Shown: positions 32,912 to 44,509, counted from the first letter of the stretch. The stretch is 64,000 bases of DNA from Sorex araneus (GCF_027595985.1 NC_073302.1:398336310-398400309); one strand, 5' to 3'. Notes: generated from the sequence alone by a model not told the origin. Numbers and translations: made by a program.

Positions 32912-34285
32912 TGTAGGATAACATTGGTTTGTCCTTTCTCCCTGGCCACAGGGAGCTTAGGTTTATTGGGTTACACCCATCACAGTAGTCCCAAGGCACT
33001 CCCATTCCTCTGTGTTTATCTGTAATTTCTTACCTGTCCTCTGCTTCAACCAGTCAATCACCTTTATCCCCAAATCAGACTCTGTTGACTTGTAAGGTCA
33101 GATCTTTTTAAGAACTCTGGATTTGTATTTGCAAATGAAATATTGTTTTCCTCTTCTCCTTATGTCCTTTGCATAGTTACATTAAAACAATGTCCTTTTT
33201 ATATAGACACAGGAAGACAGTGCTATGGTTTTGTAACTTGGGAGTTAATTGACTCCAAATAACATTCACTCCTGGACATCTGTTTTCACAATTTAAGCCT
33301 CAGTTCCCCTTAGTTCCTAGCACCCCAAAAGCAGGGTCCTTACGAGGAACTGGATAGACCCAGGGCAAGCTGTGAGCTACCCTGGCATCGAAATGGGCCA
33401 GGCCAAGTGCCATAATACTTAAATATATGTTAAGAGAATGGTCACAGACAAATTCTGTCATTATCCAAAGAGGAACAACTGTATTAGGACCCTGTTAGGG
33501 TTAGGAAAAACTAATTTGGCCTGAGCACTGTAGTCTGAGATCGAGATGTCCCCAGGAGAGCCATCCTATAAGCTTACTGTGGCCATATAAAATAACTAAT
33601 ATTATTAAGGAGTGGAATTAAGATGAATGTTTAAATGGTTGTTGGACTAAGGAAATGCAGCCCCACATGGTATTTGGCCCTTAGGCGGGTCATCTTGCTG
33701 GATAAGTATTTGTCCTAGAAGAAGCTTCCCCTGAGGGAAGGACTTTACATCTGTTGATTGCATGACAACACCTATGTGTAATTGCTACCACAACCCCTCA
33801 TGATTTGGGAGTAGAACTAAGACTGTAAGAGTAGGAAAAGAAGAGAATAGAAGGGGATGAAGGAGAAGGAGGAGAATTGAGAGGAATACGGGAGGAATAC
33901 AAAGTGATTGAAACTGAAAGGAGGCAGAGGCAGATAAGATTGGAATAAACTGCAACTGATCATCAACCAGCCTGGCCCTCGTTTCCTTCTTCATCCGTCC
34001 ATTGCCATGGGCCATCCTAGGTGGGAAAGCTGCCCGAGACCACCAAATGCAGACAGAGAGATAGAGCCCTGTGGCTTTGAATTTTTTTTTTTTTTTGGTT
34101 TTGTGGTCACACCTGGCGATGTACAGGGGTTACTCCTGGATAATGCCCTCAGGAATTACTCCTGGCCGTGCTCAGGGGACCATATGGAATGCTGGGAATC
34201 GAACCCGGGTCGGCCGCATGCAAGGCAAATGCACTACCTGCTGTGTTATCACTCAAGCCCCTTGTATTCATTTTTTGGTTACACA
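32912..34285 (+). mobile_element. Solo LTR, same ERV family as 8.65-9.69 kb, carrying a SINE
   Basis: It begins TGTAGGATAACATTGG, shares the central block 'caagctgtgagctaccctgg' with the 8.7, 36.5 and 45.2 kb copies, and has AATAAA at about 33943 with a downstream 'accagcctggccctcg' block. A SOR SINE (34082-34262) sits near its 3' end, after which it closes with TTACACA. Flanks ATAAAT / ATAAAG match at 5 of 6 bases, an aged target duplication. No internal viral genes are present. Confidence 0.8.
34082..34262 (-). mobile_element. SOR SINE nested in an LTR
   Basis: Near-consensus body, B box GGGTTCGATTCC on the minus strand, and a T-run tail side at 34082. It sits inside the solo LTR and is therefore younger than the LTR. 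Confidence 0.92.
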
Positions 34286-34627
34286 ATAAAGGACCTATAA
34301 GTAAACTTGCTAGGAATTTTCTTTACCCAGTGAATAACACTTTTCTTTAAGCTTTGTAAAACAAGCTTTGTTATAATCTCATAGTAATAAGAATTATTAA
34401 TATCATTTGTTGTTGTAAAGCACCATAATTTACAGTATTATTACTGACACTGCTTCATGCATATAAAGTTCCAACACAACCCTCTTTACTTGTGTTTGCT
34501 TTTCTCCACCCCCGTCTCAAGGTTCCCTCCCAGTACCCCTGCTTGTTTGGGAATCTCAGTTCTGTAAATCAGTTTTCAGGTTCTGTTGAACATTTTTTAT
34601 ACTTAAGTGAAACTTGCAGCTAAAATA

Positions 34628-34642
34628 TGCCATCTAGTGGCA
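34628..34642 (-). promoter_or_regulatory. CTCF-like motif
   Basis: The minus strand reads TGCCACTAGATGGCA, the closest of the three to a common CTCF core variant. It has the same orientation as the other two candidates. Confidence 0.4.
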
Positions 34643-35426
34643 AAACAAGCCTCACTTACACAAATTTGATAAATTAGTGCAGTTTCTTTCTGCTCTACAC
34701 TTCTCAATTTATTTTCGTGAAGCTTTATGATACCCAGTGGGGGGAAAAAGTCTTTTGAAATAAAGTCTTACAGCTTTTATTTTCCAAAACCTCTTATAAA
34801 GTACTGGTTACATGCATAAAACATAATAAGTTTAAAGTTACACTGTCATTAAATCATAATGTAATCCACTTAAGCTTGAATTTTATTTTTCCACACATAA
34901 CTCAGCCACAGGATTATCTAAAGTTTTTTTCTTCCAAAGGCACTAAAATAAATGCACTTTCATACTGATACAATAATTTGTTTTGAAATATTGCATTTAG
35001 GAAAAAATGAACTAAATCAGTTCCAACACTATGGCTCTATCTTCTAAAACCAGAAAATTAAAAACATTTCACATTTAATTTTCTTGGATGTTTACATCAC
35101 ATCATTCTTTTCTTTCAACGGGTGCAATTGCTTCAATTGTCTGCTTGTATCACACCTTTGAATGAAAGCATCAATCATGTATTTCTGTACCTCCTATTTA
35201 TGATAAGGACTTTACATGACAAAATAGAAGCCTCAGAAACTATTTGTGTGCTCTAACAGAAAGGGCCTCAGGGAATAGAAGGATTCTAGCTTTCACCTTG
35301 TTAGTTTCTTACTCTGTAACAACAAAGTCCCCTCTGTAGAGGAAGGGCAAATATAGATGAGTTATATCTCCCAACACAACTCTCAAGAGTATCAAGCCTG
35401 TTACAGTCTCTTTTTCGAAAGGGGGG

Positions 35427-35460
<34 letters not shown>

Positions 35461-35518
35461 GTATGTATAATATATATACATATAAATATGTGTGTATATA
35501 TATATATACATATATATA
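35427..35518. repeat. AT/ACAT microsatellite
   Basis: A (TA)n run is interrupted by ACACACATGTATG and resumes to about 35518. Confidence 0.95.
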
Positions 35519-36074
35519 GTGACCTTGGGAAATTTGGCCCTGTTAAGTGAACAAACAGAAAGTGACCTGCAGCATGACAGATTTCTGGCCCCTCCCCATT
35601 GTTCCAGCTTCCTGGGGGGCAGTATCTCCCTGTTCCAGAAGCACTGTACCTAAACCAAAGCTAAAAGAAACATTATTTGTTAATAAAATTTTAACAACTC
35701 CTTTAAGGCATATCTAAGTAGTAGCACTAAAGAAATTGCAACTGCAGTTTAATGGGTACCTAGAGGTAGGCTAATTTTCTATTGACTCACTTAACATTAG
35801 AATTGGAAAAAAAGTATGAATTATATTCTGTTGTGCCTCAGAACCTGCATAATTAGATGAAGTTATATCAGATGATGTGCTTTGCAGACAGAAAGTATTT
35901 GAACAATGGGATTTGTTAAGATAAACAACTTTCTGATTTACAAAAGATCATAAGAATTTGAAAGAAAACCAAACTGACGGAACATCTGTGAAACATTTGA
36001 TTCAAAAAACCTGTTGTCTGGTATGTACTAAGGACTATTAATACTCAGCAGAAGAAATCAAGCTTATTTTAAAA

Positions 36075-36455
36075 AAATGGGTTCAAGTTCTATAGTACAT
36101 ACATATAGTGGAATACTACTTGGCTGTAAGAAAAGATAAAACTATGCACTGGAACTGGAGAATATCATGGTGAGTGATGTTACTTAGGAGAAGGAAAGGT
36201 ACAAATATAGAATGATCTGTTTAATATGTGAGATTTAAATAAACATAGCAAGGAAATAACAGAGTCAAAGGCAATAGAACCTGAGAACTGGTTTAAAGAA
36301 TGGTGCTTACCAAATGCTGGTGGGGGTGGAGTGGCAGGGGAGTGAATGGCCTCTCTTCACTTCAGAGAGTGGTGGAGGGAAGTAGACACTTCAGTGAAGG
36401 ATGTGATGTTGGAACATTGAAGGCATACAACCCAACTATTAACAATAATTAAATC
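36075..36455 (+). mobile_element. L1 3' end interrupted by an LTR
   Basis: It has the end of ORF2-like text (agtggaatactacttggctg, gaactggagaatatcatggtg) and a purine-rich 3'UTR. The solo LTR at 36462 is inserted at its end. Confidence 0.65.
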
Positions 36456-36461
36456 ATGGTG

Positions 36462-37839
36462 TGTGTAAAAATAAAAAGAAAAGAAAGGGCGCGCAGGCGG
36501 CGAGGCAGGCGAAGGAAGGAAGAAGGCCAAACTGGTTGCTCGATCGGTTTATTTCATGTCCATCTCCATTCTCCTCTGATTCTCCTCCTGCTTCTTTCTC
36601 CCCCATCCTACTTCATTCTCTCTCTCTCTGCCTCTCTCCCGGCTCTCGGTCTCTCTCTCGATCTGTGGATCTGGCCCCGTGGATCTGGCCCCGGTGGGTC
36701 TGGCGCCGTGGATCTGGCTCTGGCCCCCAACCCACTCTTACAGCCTAGTTAAATCTCCACAGCATCAGGGGGTTGGGGCATACACATAGGTGTGGTCAGC
36801 AATAGGGTAAGGTTCTTTTCCCTCAGGGGATGCTTCTCCTAGGACTTAATTCTCTATCAGCAGAGGATCCACCCAAGGGCGGAGTCCCATGAATGTGTTT
36901 CTCTTCTCCTCAGCCAGCAAACATATAAGAATTCATAATATTAATTATTTTGTATGGACACAATAAGAGATGCATTAAATCTTATAGAATTGCTCTCCTG
37001 GGGCCATCTCAATCTCAGACTACAGTGCTCAGGCCAGATCAGTCTTTCCTATCCCTGGCAGGGTCCCAGTCTCATAATTACTATTGGATCATGACAGCAT
37101 TTGTCTATGATCAAGCTCTTAACTTATAGTTAAGAATTAGGCACTTTGGCCAGGCCCATCTCGATGCCAGGGTAGCACATAACTCACCGCTTGCCCTGGA
37201 TCCTTCCCGTCCCACGTCGGGGACCCTACTTTGGGGTGCTAGGAACTGAGGGCAACTGAGGCTTAAGTGGAGAAAGCAGATGCCCAGGAGGGAATATCGA
37301 GGCCAATTAAGTCTTAAGTTATAAAAACATAATATTGTCTTCTTGTGTCTATACAAAAGACATAGCTTTAAAGTAAATTATTCAATGGGGCTGGAGAGAT
37401 AGCACAGCGGGTAGGGCGTTTGCCTTGCACGTGGCCGACCCGGGTTCAAATCCCAGCATCCCATATGGTCCCCTGAGCATGGCCAGGGGTAATTCCTGAG
37501 TGCAGAGCCAGGAGTAACCCCTGTGCATCGCCAGGTGTGACCCAAAAAGCAAAAAAATAAATAAATAAATAAATAAAATAAAATATCTTTAAAAAAAAAA
37601 GTAAATTATTCAAAAGGCATAAAGAGGAGAGAAAGGCAATGTTATAATATTCAGTGTCCTAGAAAGTTCTGACCTTACCAATTAACAGAGTTTGATTAAG
37701 GGAAGAGCCGATAAGCTGATAGAAATGGTTACAGATGAACAAAGGAATGGGAGTGACTTGGGAGCACTTTGATGGGTGTGACTGATAAACCTAAGCTCCT
37801 AGTGGCAAGGGGGAAAGGACAAACCAATGATATCCAACA
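36462..37839 (-). mobile_element. Solo LTR with perfect 6-bp duplication, carrying a SINE
   Basis: The minus strand begins TGTTGGATATCATTGG and ends TTTTTACACA. ATGGTG is duplicated exactly on both sides (36456-36461 and 37840-37845). The 'gctcttaacttatagttaa' and 'agggtagcacataactcacc' blocks are shared with the 8.65-kb LTR. AATAAA on the minus strand lies near 36547. A SOR SINE at 37386-37599 interrupts it. No internal sequence is present. Confidence 0.9.
37386..37599 (+). mobile_element. Young SOR SINE nested in an LTR
   Basis: Near-consensus with tail AAAAAAATAAATAAA. The perfect duplication AGTAAATTATTCAA (37372-37385 and 37600-37613) is made of LTR sequence, so it postdates the LTR. 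Confidence 0.96.
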
Positions 37840-38124
37840 ATGGTGCCCATACTTAAAAGAAAACCACTATTTTTTGTGGCATTCATTGTATTTCCTTTAC
37901 TGTTTTGTCAGAGATCATTGAATTAAATTTTTTGAACCTATTTCAAGGTTCTGTTTCATTTTATATTGATCTATTTGTCGATTTCTTTTTGCCAACAGCA
38001 CGTTGTGGCTTTGTAATGGTCTTGCGGGTGAAGAGGGATAGTCCTACGACTTTGTTGTTCTGCTTCAATATGTGCCAATTATTCTCTGCCACAAAAAATA
38101 ATTAAAATGCATTAATTTATTCAT

Positions 38125-38290
38125 ACATTGGATTGGGGCTACTGTGTATTGCTCAGTGGCTATTGCTGCCTTTGTGCTCAGAGGTCACTACTGGAGGTTC
38201 TCAGGATATTGAATGTGTTACTGAGGATTCAAACCAAGGTTGGTGGGATGCAAAGCAATCACCTTAACCTCTTGTACTCCCTCTCCAGCT
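38125..38290 (-). mobile_element. Old SOR-like SINE
   Basis: Remnants are 'gctcagaggtcactactgg', 'gaggattcaaaccaagg', 'gatgcaaagcaatcacc' and 'ctccctctccagct'. Confidence 0.6.
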
Positions 38291-38434
38291 TCTACATAAA
38301 CTATAGACTCAGTTTATTGATCTTCATAAATTAACATTCTATAACAATTATTGAGATTGCATTGTACCTCTATGCCAAATTGGGAAAAATGGACACTTAC
38401 ATATGTGTTAGTTTAATTTTTAATTTAAAATGTC

Positions 38435-38925
38435 ACTTGTCCTTGGACTGTGGGATCAACAAAACCAGGAGCAGAGATCCTCTGCCTGCTTTCCCCAGTC
38501 TTGGCTACCCAGGGGCCACACCCATAAGCTACCCCTTGCTGGTGCCAGATAATCTTGCCATCGGCCACCGTCCAGATCACAAGGCTACTTCTTCCAAAAG
38601 GGATCATAATATGAGGCCCCCATAGCCATGCCACCACTCCACGCCAGGCTGTTTCACGCAGGATGCCCCGGGGGGGGGGGGGCGGGTGAGAGCCCTCCCC
38701 GCCCCAAGGGATCCAGCTTTGACAGCCAAAAACCATCTCAACCCGACCACCACTCAAGGCAGCTCCCCATGTGCTCAAGCTGAGCATCACATACGAGTAA
38801 ACATACTCCTGGACCACTTTTGTGGCAGTGCAAAACATCATAAAACACTCCCTACCCATTCACCATAATTACTACACCACATTTGATGGGGTTCAGATAG
38901 TAGGCATTAAATCATAGAGGGAAAT
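38435..38925 (+). mobile_element. RTE distal 5'UTR fragment
   Basis: It is collinear with 27760-28100: 'cagagatcctctgcctgctt', 'ccacacccataagctacccc', 'ttcaccataattactacacc'. A G12 run lies inside. It ends in an AT microsatellite (38920-38970) without RTE coding or tail sequence. Confidence 0.7.
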
Positions 38926-38972
38926 ATATATATATATATATACATATATATGCATATATACATATTTTCAAA
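38920..38972. repeat. AT microsatellite
   Basis: (TA)n with CATATA and GCATATA interruptions. Confidence 0.9.
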
Positions 38973-39134
38973 TATATGTACCAAAGCTCACATCATCCAA
39001 ACTTTAACATGTTAGTGATATCTTATAGAATGTCTTAATGACTCCTGTCAAAATAGAACAATTTTCACACTGTTTCCTATATGAACACTTTTTTGTAAGC
39101 ATGTTCAGCAGTTCTTCATAACAGACAATCACTG

Positions 39135-40100
39135 TTTCACTGTATCACTGTCATCAGTATCATCCCGTTGTTCATCCATTTGCTCCAGTGGGCACCAATA
39201 CCGTCTCCATTCATCCCAGCCCTGAGAATTTAGCAGCCTCTCCTTACTAGTCCTTCCCAATGCTGACATATTGGAGGCTCTTTAAGGGTCAGGGGAATGA
39301 GACCCATTGTTATTACTGTTTTTGGCATATCAAATACACCACAGGGAGCTTGCCAGTCTCTGCCATGCAGCCAGGATGCTCTCAGTAGCTTGCTGGGTTC
39401 TCCAAGAGTGACGAAGAATGGATAAACAAGTATGTTAAAACCATGTGTGCTGCTTTAGGTACATCAGTGAGCTAGACTATAAGAGGTCGCATGGCCGCAA
39501 ATGTGGCCACATGCTTGCCTCTGGGAGCTTTTAATAATCTTTGGATTTTGGCCGTTGATGAGATTACATGGTGCTGGGGGCAGTTTGTGGGTGTGACTGC
39601 CAACTATTGGAAAATGGGGGATCTGGGTGGAGGAGGCCCAGTCCCGATCTGAACAGGGTTGGAGATCTCAGCCATGGGTCCTGCATACCTGGGTTCCTCT
39701 GCAGGTTCCTTCATGCATGAAGCTCGTCCAAGCATGCGGAGAGTGGCCTTGAGAATGACTGTGGCTGGGTTCTGGAGGTTTTCGGCTACTGGGGCTCTGC
39801 TTGGAGCAGGGAGGGAAACTCAACTCGCCCCCTCCAAGGGGCTCCAGTGGAGACAGTCTGGTGTGGGGGCAGGAGATTCTGCGTCATCCTTTTCTGGGAG
39901 CTTTGTTTTATAGTCTCTGAATTTGGGCTGTTGACAGCATTACATGGCCTGGGGGCAGTTTGTCAGGCTACTAGAAAATGAGGGATATGTATGGAAGAGG
40001 TCCAGTCCCTATCCGAGCAGGCTTGGAGATCTCAGTCCCAGGTCCTGCATACCAGGGTTCTTCTGCTAGTTCCTCTGTTGGTTCCTTTGTGAGTCCTTTA
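39135..40100 (-). mobile_element. Internally deleted RTE derivative with tandem 5'UTR units
   Basis: On the minus strand the tail (gatgatactgatgacagtga side) lies at 39140-39210. The deletion joint is next, then the proximal 5'UTR to about 39420. Farther 5', a unit with 'ctttggattttggccgttga' and 'cctgcatacctgggttcctc' occurs twice: about 39535-39720 and about 39910-40075. No ORF sequence is present. Confidence 0.8.
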
Positions 40101-40595
40101 TATATCTTATATATTAGCCCAGTATTTGATGCAGGCTATGCAAATATTTTCTCCAAACTACTTCTTGTCATTTTATTTTATTTTGACATTTTCTTTCCAC
40201 ACATAACAATTTTTTTGATGTTTCCATTTGGTTTTGGGTATTTTGTATAAGGAGTCAAATCAGTACAAACACCTCTAAGTAATGACTAGATTTTTACTTA
40301 ATTATGTGATAGATTTTAATCTAAGTTAGGTAATATTCTGAGGATTAGACTCAAGCATATCTTTTTGAGGAACAATATTCAATTCATAAAATTAATTTCC
40401 TATTAATTTTATTTTTATTTTTCAAGATGCCTTTTTAAGATATAAAAAAGCACTGGTGGGACTAGGTTTTTGGTGTGTAGGTGGATAGGTGAAATATATA
40501 TTTACTGAAGCGTCATCTGTCTTCCCAAAATAATGTAATAGCACAAACTCATAAAAAAGTGACGTTTATTAAAAATATGCAGCATTAATTATAAG
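40100..40595. other. AT-rich DNA, nothing recognised
   Basis: Only chance frames are seen. Confidence 0.5.
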
Positions 40596-40597
40596 GT

Positions 40598-40767
40598 TAT
40601 TTTTGCTTTTCGAGTCACATACTGTGATGCACAGGGATTATTCCTTGCTCATGCACTCAGGAATTACCCCTGGTGTGCTCAGGGAACCATATGGGATGCT
40701 GTGAATCGAACCTGGGTTGGTCACATGCAAGACAAATGCCCTATCTGCTGTGCTATCACTCCAGCCC
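40598..40767 (-). mobile_element. SOR SINE, moderately diverged
   Basis: The full body is present with a B box GGTTCGATTC-like on the minus strand (reads 'gaatcgaacctggg'). The ending 'ctatcactccagccc' is intact. Confidence 0.88.
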
Positions 40768-40867
40768 TAATATAAGAATTTTTTGATAAGATTTGTCTTT
40801 GATACTGTGAAACTTGTTTTACTGAAATATAATGAAAATCAACGTATGTTTGTACCCAAATTTCTCT

Positions 40868-40965
40868 TTCCTTTTTTTGTGGGGGTTGGGGTTTATGGTG
40901 CTGGAAATAGGACCCTGTTCAGCTGTGTGGAAGGCAAGGGACTTACCAAGTTGCGAAGTTTGTAA
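40868..40965 (-). mobile_element. Partial old SOR SINE
   Basis: Remnants 'tgctggaaataggaccctg' and 'tgtggaaggcaagggactta' match the middle and head of the SINE. Confidence 0.5.
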
Positions 40966-41745
40966 AGTGATGAGATCTTGGCCGTTGATGGGATTACATG
41001 GCACCCATCAACGGCCAAGATCCAGAAACTCGAAATCAAAGCCTCCAGAAGAGAGCGACGACAAAGAATCTCCTGCCTCTTTGCCAGGCTGTCTCCACCC
41101 GGACTCCTCGGAGGGGAATGGGTTGAGTTTCGCTCTCCACATGTTCGGTCGAGCCTCACACATGAAGGGACTGGCAGAGGAACCCGGTATGCAGGACTCG
41201 GGGCTGAGATCTCCAAGCCTGCTCGGATTGGGACTAGGCCTTCTCCACCCAGACCCCCAATTTTCCAGTAGCTTGGCAGCCACACCCACAAACTGCCCCC
41301 AGTGCCATGTAATCCCACCAACGGCCAATATCCAGAGACTATAAGACCAAGCTCCCGGAAGCTTGGACATCTAATAGCCTTGTTCTTCTTAGAGAACTTG
41401 ACAAGCTACCAAGAGTTTATTGCCCGCACGGGAAAGCCTTGCAAGCTCCCCATGGTTCAATCATATCCAAAATACAGTATGTATACATACCTCTTGGAGA
41501 GCCCGGCAGCTACTGAGAGTATCCTGTCCGAACAGTAGAGACTGGCAAGTTTCCCATGGCACATTTGATATGCCAAAAACAGTAACAATAGGTCTCATTC
41601 CCCTAACCTGAAAGAGCCTCCAGTCGTTGGGAAAGACGAGTAAGGAGAAGCTGCTAAAATCTCAGGGCTGAGTGTAATAGAGACATTACTGGTGCCCGCT
41701 TGAGTAAATCAATGAACAGTGGGATGACAGTGATATAGTGACATT
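40966..41745 (+). mobile_element. Internally deleted RTE derivative with an inverted 5' end
   Basis: It begins with a short inverted piece forming a perfect 19-bp palindrome (see separate entry). It continues through the GC-rich 5'UTR (cctcggaggggaatgggttg, ctccaagcctgctcggattg). The 'gcaagctacc...ccatgg' segment appears twice (41400-41455 and 41495-41560). The usual joint and the RTE tail with GTGATATAGTGACA follow. Confidence 0.8.
40974..41022. repeat. Perfect 19-bp inverted repeat with 11-base loop
   Basis: GATCTTGGCCGTTGATGGG (40974-40992) and its exact reverse complement (41004-41022) flank ATTACATGGCA. Both arms are RTE 5'UTR sequence. Confidence 0.98.
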
Positions 41746-41749
41746 GCGA

Positions 41750-42110
41750 ACATATGAGCAACAAATGCCCTCATGTTTATATGAAAAATTATTTCTTCCT
41801 TCTTTTTGAAGGGTATTTTTATGAGTTGGATATAATACTTATCTTCATTCCTATGTAGGTAAGTTTTTTCCTTTATATTTGTTTTGAGGTTTCTCGCATC
41901 TCTGATTTTCTGTAATAAAATATGATATACCTAGCATAAATTTAATTTATAAATTAATTTTATTTAGCATTTAGCTTATTTAATTTTGTTATTTGAGGCT
42001 CAATGGTCTCTTGTTTGGTAAACAACAATAATTTGGGGGGATTTTAAGTCTTTATTGTTTCAAGTTTTCTATTTCCTTCTTCCCTTTTTTAAAAAAATTG
42101 TATTTCCTTT
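41750..42110. other. AT-rich DNA, nothing recognised
   Basis: T-rich sequence. It may be old L1, but that is not supported. Confidence 0.4.
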
Positions 42111-42125
42111 AAAAATTGCTATACC

Positions 42126-42310
42126 TTGGGGGCTGGAATGATAGCAGAGCAGGTAGGGCATTTGCCTTGCACGCGGCCGACCCAGTTTGATTCCCAGCAT
42201 CCCATATGGTCCCCCAGCACCGACAGGAGTAATTCCTAAGTGTAGAGCCAGGAGTAACCCCTGTGCATCGCTGGGTGTGACCCGAAAAGCAAAAAAATAA
42301 AAAAAAATTC
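42126..42310 (+). mobile_element. Young SOR SINE with 15-bp duplication
   Basis: Near-consensus with a B box damaged by deletion (CCCAGTTTGATTCCC). AAAAATTGCTATACC repeats exactly at 42111-42125 and 42311-42325. Confidence 0.95.
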
Positions 42311-42489
42311 AAAAATTGCTATACCATTCATAGGGATCTCACAGTCATTTGCTATTTTGTATTTTTATTCAATAATGTTCATCTATTTTTTTCACTCTTT
42401 TGAATGTTAATTCAAGTTCTGAAATACTTTGTTCAGTTCTGCCTAGGTTACTAATTAACCCATCAAAAATATTATTTAGGGACACTCTG

Positions 42490-43515
42490 CTTCTAAAGAC
42501 TTTGATTCCAGAGGCCTTCTAACCCATTTTGGCATCCAGAGAAGCTCCTTACAGCAATGCACTTGGACTGTGAGCTGGGCTATGCAATTTCTGGCAGAAT
42601 TTTCCCTGGACTTTTTTGCAGAATTTCAAAACCGAGCGGCTACTGCTACGGCGTGTGACTTAACATCTCTTAATTGTCAGCAATGTGAAACGGTTCCTTT
42701 TTAGCAGGTCTGACTTTGGGGGGAAACTCCAAACAATAACAGTGAGTTTTTTGTTGAAATATTGAAGGTAATCAAAATAGCAGCCATTTCTCTAGACTGT
42801 GAACTAAGCAATAGCCCCACGCCGGCCGAGAAGAGGAAATATCCCTCTTTCCCAGTTGTTTCCCATTTTTTTTTTTTGGTTTTTGGGTCACATCCGGCGA
42901 TGCACAGGGGTTACTCCTGGCTCTTCACTCAGGAATTACCCCTGGCGGTGCTCAGGGGACCATATGGGATGCTGGGATTAGAACCCGGGTCGGCTGCGTG
43001 CAAGGCAAACGCCCTACCCGCTGTGCTATCGCTCCAGCCCCAGTTGTTTCCCATTTTTGGGGAGAAATGCGGTGTGGCTTCCATTATACTATGATGCTCA
43101 GGAAGCGGGGGGATGAGGAAAAAAAAAAGGAAAAGGAAAAAGAAAAAAAGAGTTATGTACTTGAAGCAGTGGGGCTACATATCTCTTCATTCTAAGCAAT
43201 GGAAAACTAATTATCAAATGCTTCCTTGGTAGTAGGGCTGTCTTTCTTGGGGGGGAACTCCAACAACAATAGTGAGTTTTGTGTTAAAATATGGAATGTA
43301 ATCAAGGTAAAGTGAAAATGAAGTGAAATTTATCAACTAAGCAGGCAGGGATGGGGGGTGGGCGGCGGGGGGTGGGAGGTATACTGGGGTTTTTGGTGGT
43401 GGAATATGGGCACTGGTGAAGGGATGGGTGTTTGAATATTGTATAACTGAGACATAAGCCCGAGAACTTTGTAACTTTCCACATGGTGATTCAATAAAAA
43501 AAATTTTTAAAAATG
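42490..43515 (+). mobile_element. L1 3' portion with poly(A), split by a SINE
   Basis: A long L1-type 3'UTR: 'gactttggggggaaactcc' and 'cagtgagttttttgttgaaat' near 42715-42760 occur again near 43247-43290, an internal duplication. It ends 'ggtggtggaatatgggcactg', 'gaagggatgggtgtttgaat', 'catggtgattcaataaaa'. A (GGAAAA)n-rich patch lies at 43118-43150. Confidence 0.65.
42871..43040 (-). mobile_element. Young SOR SINE nested in the L1 3'UTR
   Basis: Near-consensus. CAGTTGTTTCCCATTTTT is duplicated exactly (42853-42870 and 43041-43058). Confidence 0.96.
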
Positions 43516-43994
43516 TTCTTTATTTGATCTCTATCATTTGGCTTGTTATATCTTATACTTTGGATTTTTCTGCATACACTGGCTCATTCTTGCTGTCCAT
43601 TTTAAACATTTGAACTGTCAGAACTGTCAAATAAAAATTAGACACAGAAGAGATGAATTTGCATAAGATTTCCAAGTCAGTCATATAGAAAGAAGTTTTT
43701 CTATTTAAGGTGTGACAAGCCTATCTACATTCCTTCCCCTTACTGAGACTTCCTGCCTAAAGAGACTGGGTGACCACAGCTCGGCTGTACAGGCCAGCGT
43801 CAAATATCCATGGGAGCAAAAATCTTATGAGAAAGTGTTATCTCTTAATTTGTATTTCCTCACATCTAGAATGTTTCCTGCCTGAGATAATGATCTCAAA
43901 TTCAAAATATGCACTTTCTGATTTAGCCAGGATGTTAGAAATTGACTTATGCCATCAAATTCAAAACATTTATTTTTCTCATTTAGCCAGGTGT

Positions 43995-44505
43995 GAGTAT
44001 CTGTGATCCAGGAACGAGAAAGAATCAAAAGCAAGAGCAAAGTTCTTTATTCGTGCCAAGCACAAATACTGGTCTACCAGGGTCCCCTGCACAGAGGCGA
44101 CCCTGTCTCCCTGCAAGCATCCCCTATTATCCCTTTACTTGAGTTCGGATCTTCCTGTCTGGGGTTGGCTCCCTCCCAGGACTCTTCTTGATTGGCTTAT
44201 CCCTTCCTTCTGCCCTCACCTGCTTACTCGATTACCCAATTTGACTACCTTTCCTCTTTTTAGGCTATAACCTGCTGCTTTTCCTTTTATAGTCCTTCAC
44301 CTTTACCTTTTCTTCTGCTTTCCCAGACCTTATGCCAGTGACTGTGTTAGGTAGGTTAAAGATAAACCCAGATATCTTGTCCAATATGCCTGCTTAGCAT
44401 TAAATTATACAATGTGGGACAATGGCTAATATGGAGTCCCTAATGTTCTTGCAGCCTTTTACAAGATGTTGGAAATTGTCTTATGTCTATCAAAGACAGA
44501 TGACA
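43995..44505 (-). mobile_element. Possible LTR of another ERV family
   Basis: The minus strand has a TATA-like upstream region (ataaaaggaaaagcagc) and then AATAAAGAACTTTGC followed by 'tgattctttctcgttcctgg' and 'cacagatactcacacct', a layout like the R and U5 end of an LTR. No second copy in the window confirms it. Confidence 0.4.
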
Positions 44506-44509
44506 TGGC

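Larger units (their letters stand above)
34290..36075. other. Unique AT-rich DNA
   Basis: This holds an AT microsatellite (35427-35518) and a CTCF-like motif (34628-34642), but no recognised gene. Confidence 0.5.

Noticed and set aside
36456-36752. 98-codon Leu/Ser/Pro-rich frames resembling a small secreted protein
   Set aside because: They lie in the GC-rich end of a solo LTR read antisense.
40832-41370. Overlapping frames of 120-170 codons on both strands
   Set aside because: They run through a GC-rich RTE 5'UTR derivative with an inverted 5' end; the same frames recur at every copy.
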